Of a DNA stretch of 64,000 bases, positions 60,575-64,000 are shown one piece after another (the first letter of the stretch is position 1; every line of letters begins with the position of its first letter). Origin of the DNA: Streptomyces chrestomyceticus JCM 4735. Lineage in GTDB: Bacteria; Actinomycetota; Actinomycetes; Streptomycetales; Streptomycetaceae. Location: assembly GCF_003865135.1 (NCBI RefSeq), contig NZ_BHZC01000001.1:558001-622000 (forward strand), written 5' to 3'. Below the pieces are notes generated by a model, which ran no database searches, was not told the DNA's origin, and saw only the letters and a program-made list of their open reading frames with translations. A program made the position numbers and the translations under genes.

Positions 60575-60850
60575 CTCGCTGCACCCGGTGGCTGCCGAGA
60601 TTCTGTCGGTTTTCAAGGGCTGGACCACACCGGACGAAGCCGCGACGAAGCGGCCAAGCCACTCGCCCACCTCGCGCCCGAGACCATCGCAGAGGCCGTA
60701 TCCGCCCTCGCGGACGCCGGAGCGCTGCTGGTGGAGGACGGCCCCGCAGCCGCCCGGGACCAGGACATCGCCCGCCACGGGGCCGCGGGGTCACTCGACT
60801 TTCGCGGATTTCGCGTACTCGGGCGAGGGCGTGACGGGGCAGGCTCGATG
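60575..60850 (+). pseudogene. SagB/McbC-like nitroreductase N-terminal relic
   Basis: Plus-strand pieces in successive frames read LHPVAAEILSVFKGWTTPDE, then LAHLAPETIAEAVSALADA with GALLVEDGPAAARDQDIARH. This resembles the N-terminal region of SagB-type flavoprotein dehydrogenases (the winged-helix-like part before the nitroreductase domain) found in azoline-forming RiPP clusters. Frameshifts lie near 60655 and 60785, and the catalytic domain is absent. It neighbours a RiPP locus at 62.9 kb, which makes an older, larger RiPP region possible. Confidence 0.5.
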
Positions 60851-60885
60851 GCAGCGGCCTTCGAATCCCTCCACGGGGCGAGGTA

Positions 60886-61740
60886 TCAGTCCACGTCGCT
60901 GACGCCGTGCTGTGCCCACGCGAGGTCGTCCGCAGCCAGCCACGGCTTCCCGGCCACGGTTGACGGCGTCACCCCGGTGAACGCCATGACGTCCCGGTGC
61001 AGATGGGACTGGTCGACGTAACCTCCCTCCGCCGCGACCCGGGCCGGGCTCTCCCCCACGGCCAGGCGATGGACGGCATGGTCGAAGCGGACCAGCCGCG
61101 CGGCGCGCTTGGGAGGAAGGCCGATCTGCGACCCGAACCGGGACCACAGGCGCTTGCGGCTCCACCCGACCTCGGCCGCCAACTCCTCGACCCGGATCCG
61201 GCCGTGGCTGACGGCGATCCGGTCCCAGGCCCGGGCCACCTCCGGGTCCACCGACGGTCCCGTCTTGCTCCGGCGGGCGAGCGACGCCTCCGCCAGCGCG
61301 AAACGTTCCTGCCACGACGTGGCACCGCCGAGCTGCTCCCGGAGCCGTGCCGCGTCCCGCCCCCACACGTCATCGAGGGCGACCACGGCACCCTCCAGCT
61401 CCGCTGGGCAGACGCCCAGGACGGCGCGTGCGACCACCGGGGACAGGCGCACCTCCAAGCACATGACCTTCTCGCCCCGCATCCCCGCTGCGCCGGTCAC
61501 CAGCCCGGCAACGAAACTTCCCCCCTGGTGCCGGCCACCGGCATCGGCCACGACGAGCGAGCCCTCGCCGAACGCGACCACCAGCGTGACGGCGGGGTGC
61601 GGGAACAACGGCCCCTCGACCGGGCCCGCGCTGCGATCGCGGAACCCGGCGATGCGGACACCGGCTGTCCGGCCGGGCCCCGGCGGCCGCGCGACGTCCC
61701 ACCCGGCCGCGGCCGCAGGCTGGTGTGCGGTGGATCGCAT
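60886..61740 (-). CDS. AraC-family transcriptional regulator
   Basis: A 284-residue protein with an N-terminal sensing domain and a C-terminal AraC double helix-turn-helix (about 180-275: VEELAAEVGWSRKRLWSRFG, SPARVAAEGGYVDQSHLHRDV, MAFTGVTPST). The start is ATG 61740. It is divergent from a SnoaL-like gene with a 74-base gap, so it probably controls that gene in response to a small ligand. No clear direct repeat could be picked in the short gap. Confidence 0.92.
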   Translation of the reverse strand: MRSTAHQPAAAAGWDVARPPGPGRTAGVRIAGFRDRSAGPVEGPLFPHPAVTLVVAFGEGSLVVADAGGRHQGGSFVAGLVTGAAGMRGEKVMCLEVRLSPVVARAVLGVCPAELEGAVVALDDVWGRDAARLREQLGGATSWQERFALAEASLARRSKTGPSVDPEVARAWDRIAVSHGRIRVEELAAEVGWSRKRLWSRFGSQIGLPPKRAARLVRFDHAVHRLAVGESPARVAAEGGYVDQSHLHRDVMAFTGVTPSTVAGKPWLAADDLAWAQHGVSDVD

Positions 61741-61814
61741 GAGCCCATGCTAGGGGGAAGCGACCGGAACATTCGTCCAAGACTTCGGTACCCGGTAGCG
61801 GCGACCGTGGGTTG

Positions 61815-62252
61815 ATGAACCGCAGCCTGATCGAAGACGCTTTCCAGGCGCTCGCCAGCAGCGACCCCGGCCGGATCTCCGCGGTCTTCACCGAGGACGC
61901 CCAGTGGCTGTCGCCCCCGGGCAACGCCACGGTCGTCGCGCTCAAGTTGATCGACCACACGCTCGACGTGACCCACCACATGGTGGGCAGGAAGGCGATC
62001 GTGCGCTTCTGGGCCGAGGACTTCCCCCGCCTGTTCGTCGGTGACCTCGACGTCACCTTCCACACCTCCCACGCCGACGGTCAGCGAGGGATCGCGGAGG
62101 CGACCGTGACGGCGACGCTCGCCAACGGCAACCATTACGTCAACGACTACTGTTTCGTCTTCGCGTTCCGCAACGGGCTGATCCACCGCGTCCGCGAATA
62201 CACGGACACCGCCCGCGGGCACCGCATGACCTTCGCCAGCGTTCCACCGTAG
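61815..62252 (+). CDS. SnoaL-like / NTF2-fold protein
   Basis: A 145-residue protein of the NTF2-like superfamily (ketosteroid-isomerase/SnoaL type): a helix-rich N-terminus ALASSDPGRISAVFTEDAQW and the core strands VGRKAIVRFW, EATVTATLANGNHYVNDYCF and GLIHRVREYTD. The fold binds small hydrophobic molecules and may catalyse an isomerisation or hydrolysis. The substrate cannot be told. It starts at ATG 61815, with a TTG one codon before it. Divergent from an AraC regulator. Confidence 0.88.
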   Translation: MNRSLIEDAFQALASSDPGRISAVFTEDAQWLSPPGNATVVALKLIDHTLDVTHHMVGRKAIVRFWAEDFPRLFVGDLDVTFHTSHADGQRGIAEATVTATLANGNHYVNDYCFVFAFRNGLIHRVREYTDTARGHRMTFASVPP

Positions 62253-62876
62253 CGATGCCCGCCCCGGCAGCGGCCTGCCCGGCCTTCGACGAACAGGCCG
62301 GCTGAGGCGGCGAACCGCCCCTGCGAAGACCTCGCGCCCGGTGGGCCGCGGGACGCGCTTCGTCGTAAGACCGAGGTCGCACCGGCGTCCGGTACACCCT
62401 TCACGCCCACCACCCCGGCCACGTCACCGACCGCCTCCGCCGCGTCACAACCGCGGCCAGGTCTCCCCTAACACCCAGACCGGCCCGGCCCACCGACCAG
62501 GAAATCCGCGCCGTCCAGCACACTTCCGCCACAACCGGCACCGATGCCATCGGATGACCTACAAACCCGCAAAAGTCGAATCCTGACTCTCCGCAGAAAT
62601 TCTGAGCAACGTGGTACCAGGAATTCGCGCCTTCAAACCGTTCCGCGCCCCCCTCGGGGAGCGCATGGGATCACATCGCGACATGACAACCGGAACACCC
62701 GCCCCCAGCGCACTACACACCGCCGTGGGCGAATCATTGTGATGATGCTCTAGTCGCTCCTACGGTTGCGTCGCGGCCACAACCGCTCGCGGGAGCGAAG
62801 GCGCAAATGTTTCCGCATTTTCGTCGGCCAGGCCCCCGTGATTCCCGTCATTCCCCAAGGGAAAAGGAGTGCGACC
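62253..62876. other. Leader region of the RiPP cluster
   Basis: No gene of normal size is seen. The distal half becomes AT-richer (around 62730-62830), as expected for a promoter and a long untranslated leader before the precursor gene. The ribosome-binding site AAGGAG ends seven bases before the ATG at 62877. I could not name a -35/-10 pair. Confidence 0.4.
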
Positions 62877-62984
62877 ATGACGTACGAGCGTCCCACACTG
62901 ACCAAGGCCGGCAGCTTCCGGAAGGTGACGGGCGTCAAGAACACCGGTCCCAAGGATGTTCTCGGCGGCAAGCAGCTCCTCTGA
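62877..62984 (+). CDS. Lasso-peptide-type RiPP precursor
   Basis: A 35-codon gene with an excellent AGGAG site at 62865. The leader carries the actinobacterial lasso motif YxxPxLxxxGxF (Tyr3, Pro6, Leu8, Gly12, Phe14), which is read by the RiPP recognition element. Thr18 sits where the penultimate leader Thr is expected. That gives Gly19 as the last leader residue and a 16-residue core VKNTGPKDVLGGKQLL, with Asp27 as core position 8 for the macrolactam. Alternatively Gly19 is residue 1 and Asp is at position 9. The next gene is a cyclase of the right family, which supports the lasso call. Core residue 1 as Val would be unusual. Confidence 0.8.
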   Translation: MTYERPTLTKAGSFRKVTGVKNTGPKDVLGGKQLL

Positions 62985-62991
62985 CGCGACC

Positions 62992-63051
62992 GGTGCGGGC
63001 CGCTGAGCGCGCCCGCACCCTGCCCGGTCCGGGCCGGCCCCGTGCCGGCCC
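62992..63051 (+). terminator. Two hairpins between precursor and cyclase genes
   Basis: The first stem is GGTGCGGGC with GCCCGCACC (9 bp, loop of ten). The second is GGGCCGGC with GCCGGCCC (8 bp, loop of five). Both fall in the 149-base gap after the precursor stop. Attenuation here would give many precursor transcripts per enzyme transcript, which is common in lasso clusters. No T-tract follows. Confidence 0.65.
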
Positions 63052-63133
63052 GGTCTGCGGTCGGCCGAGCCCGTCCGCCGGCGCGCCCCGCCCCTTCCTA
63101 CGTCCGGAGCCCCACCGACCGAAGGCCGTAGCC

Positions 63134-64000
63134 GTGGAAGAGACCCTGTCCCTGTCGGCCCTGCCCAACTGGTTCGTCGTCCTGCCCGACACCGACGCGG
63201 CCACGGCGGTCGCCGCGAAGGCACTTGCCTACGCGTCGCACAGCCTGCGTCATGCGTCCGGCAGACCCTGGCTGGTGGGCCGGTGGGCGGCGGAGGCGGC
63301 CGTCGTCGGGGGGCACGGCGAGACCCGCGTCGCCGTGATCGGGGAACATTCCGTCACCCTCCGGGAAGCCCGGCGCGCCGCCGCCGCGGTGGCCACCGCG
63401 GCCTCGTTGACGGCGCTGGACCGGCACAGCACCACATGGGCCGGCAGCTTCCATCTCATGGCCAGCTCGGGCGGCCGGGTCCGGGTGCAGGGCGGCGTCG
63501 TCGACCTGCGGCGGGTGTTCCACGCCGCGGCCCCCTCCCCCGCGTCCGGCCGGGTGAGCATCGCCTCCGACCGGGCCGACGTGCTGGCCGAGTTGGTCGG
63601 TGCGGCGCTGGACGAACGACGGCTCGCCCTGGAGCTGCTCACCCTGGGCGTGCCCCACCCCTTGTCCGGATCACCGCAGTGGCGGGGAGTCCACGTCCAG
63701 CCCGGTGGTCACCACCTGACTCTCGGCATCGACGGACGGGCCCGGTCGGCCCGGTGGTGGACACCGCCCGCCCCCGAAGTCTCCCTGGCGGAGGGCGCCA
63801 CACGCCTGCGCGAGGTGCTGACCGCCGCCGTCGAGGTGCGCGTGCGGGGACGCGACCTGGTGACGGCGGACCTGGGCGGGTTGGATTCGACCGCCGTGTG
63901 CTGCGCCGCGGCACGCGGGGACGCGCAGGTCGTCGCGTACACCGCGGCCCTCCACGACGAACTCGGTGACGACGTGCACTGGGCGCGGCGGACCGTCCAG
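63134..64000 (+). CDS. Asparagine-synthetase-like lasso cyclase (partial)
   Basis: 289 codons from GTG 63134 to the window edge, still open. The N-terminal half is the glutaminase-like domain without its catalytic Cys2 (starts Val-Glu-Glu-Thr-Leu), as in lasso cyclases. The synthetase domain begins at about residue 230: TADLGGLDSTAVCCAAARG is the pyrophosphate loop, with Leu in place of the first Ser of SGGxDS. In lasso biosynthesis this enzyme adenylates the Asp/Glu side chain and closes the ring. The rest of the gene and the leader peptidase (B1/B2) and transporter genes should lie to the right. Confidence 0.88.
   Translation, partial: MEETLSLSALPNWFVVLPDTDAATAVAAKALAYASHSLRHASGRPWLVGRWAAEAAVVGGHGETRVAVIGEHSVTLREARRAAAAVATAASLTALDRHSTTWAGSFHLMASSGGRVRVQGGVVDLRRVFHAAAPSPASGRVSIASDRADVLAELVGAALDERRLALELLTLGVPHPLSGSPQWRGVHVQPGGHHLTLGIDGRARSARWWTPPAPEVSLAEGATRLREVLTAAVEVRVRGRDLVTADLGGLDSTAVCCAAARGDAQVVAYTAALHDELGDDVHWARRTVQ

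Overview
The window is high-GC actinobacterial DNA, almost certainly Streptomyces. Evidence: strong GC bias at third codon positions, GTG and TTG starts, a chitinase with a DasR-like operator, SARP/AfsR-like NB-ARC regulator architecture, and many secreted hydrolases. The mix of secondary-metabolism genes, transposases and decaying genes suggests an accessory or arm region rather than the conserved core. I found no rRNA, tRNA or CRISPR array.

Layout. 1-5.4 kb: a secreted multidomain GH18 chitinase behind a palindromic operator, then gene debris (ATP-dependent DNA ligase fragment, Tn3 transposase fragment). 5.4-9.9 kb: a small conserved protein of unknown function and a one-module NRPS. Its condensation domain is truncated, its A domain carries the ten-residue glutamate code, and an FkbM-like methyltransferase is inserted in the A domain. 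10-13.7 kb: a divergent DHA2-type exporter/TetR pair and a threonine aldolase. 14.2-17.8 kb: three insertion sequences abutting end to end. 17.8-25 kb: a GH85 endoglycosidase followed by a graveyard of relics (paralogue of the 5.4-kb gene, racemase with an in-frame stop, IS5 relic, VirB4-like relic, frameshifted STAS gene), interrupted by an imine-reductase-like gene divergent from an HxlR regulator. 25-38 kb: mostly housekeeping or envelope genes: GT-C membrane glycosyltransferase, secreted proteins, PAP2 phosphatase, BlaI/M56 regulatory pair, BASS transporter, frameshifted Tat phospholipase C, lysozyme-like lipoprotein and a KimA-like potassium permease.

38.2-42.1 kb: an operon of a pseudokinase with a C-terminal extracytoplasmic module, a membrane protein and a small protein. 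The last two share a short glycine-rich motif. 42.4-54.1 kb: an MFS exporter and a tightly coupled biosynthetic operon. In transcription order it encodes an ANL ligase-aldehyde dehydrogenase fusion, a ThDP enzyme, a ketosynthase, a stand-alone condensation-domain protein, an alpha-oxoamine synthase, an acyl carrier protein and an SDR. The first five genes are joined by four-base ATGA or GTGA overlaps. Together they look able to activate and reduce an acid, couple carbonyl units, and build and possibly acylate an alpha-amino ketone or amino alcohol. I do not recognise the product.

55-64 kb: a TPR protein, a large XRE/NB-ARC/TPR regulator behind a 15-bp inverted repeat, an SDR, relics of GMC oxidoreductase and SagB-like genes, an AraC regulator divergent from a SnoaL-like protein, and at the right edge the start of a lasso-peptide-type RiPP cluster (35-residue precursor, hairpins, asparagine-synthetase-like cyclase running off the end).

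The best candidates for something undescribed are the ANL-ALDH/ThDP/KAS/C/AOS operon, the FkbM-interrupted glutamate module, the lasso-like precursor with an atypical first core residue, and the pseudokinase operon.
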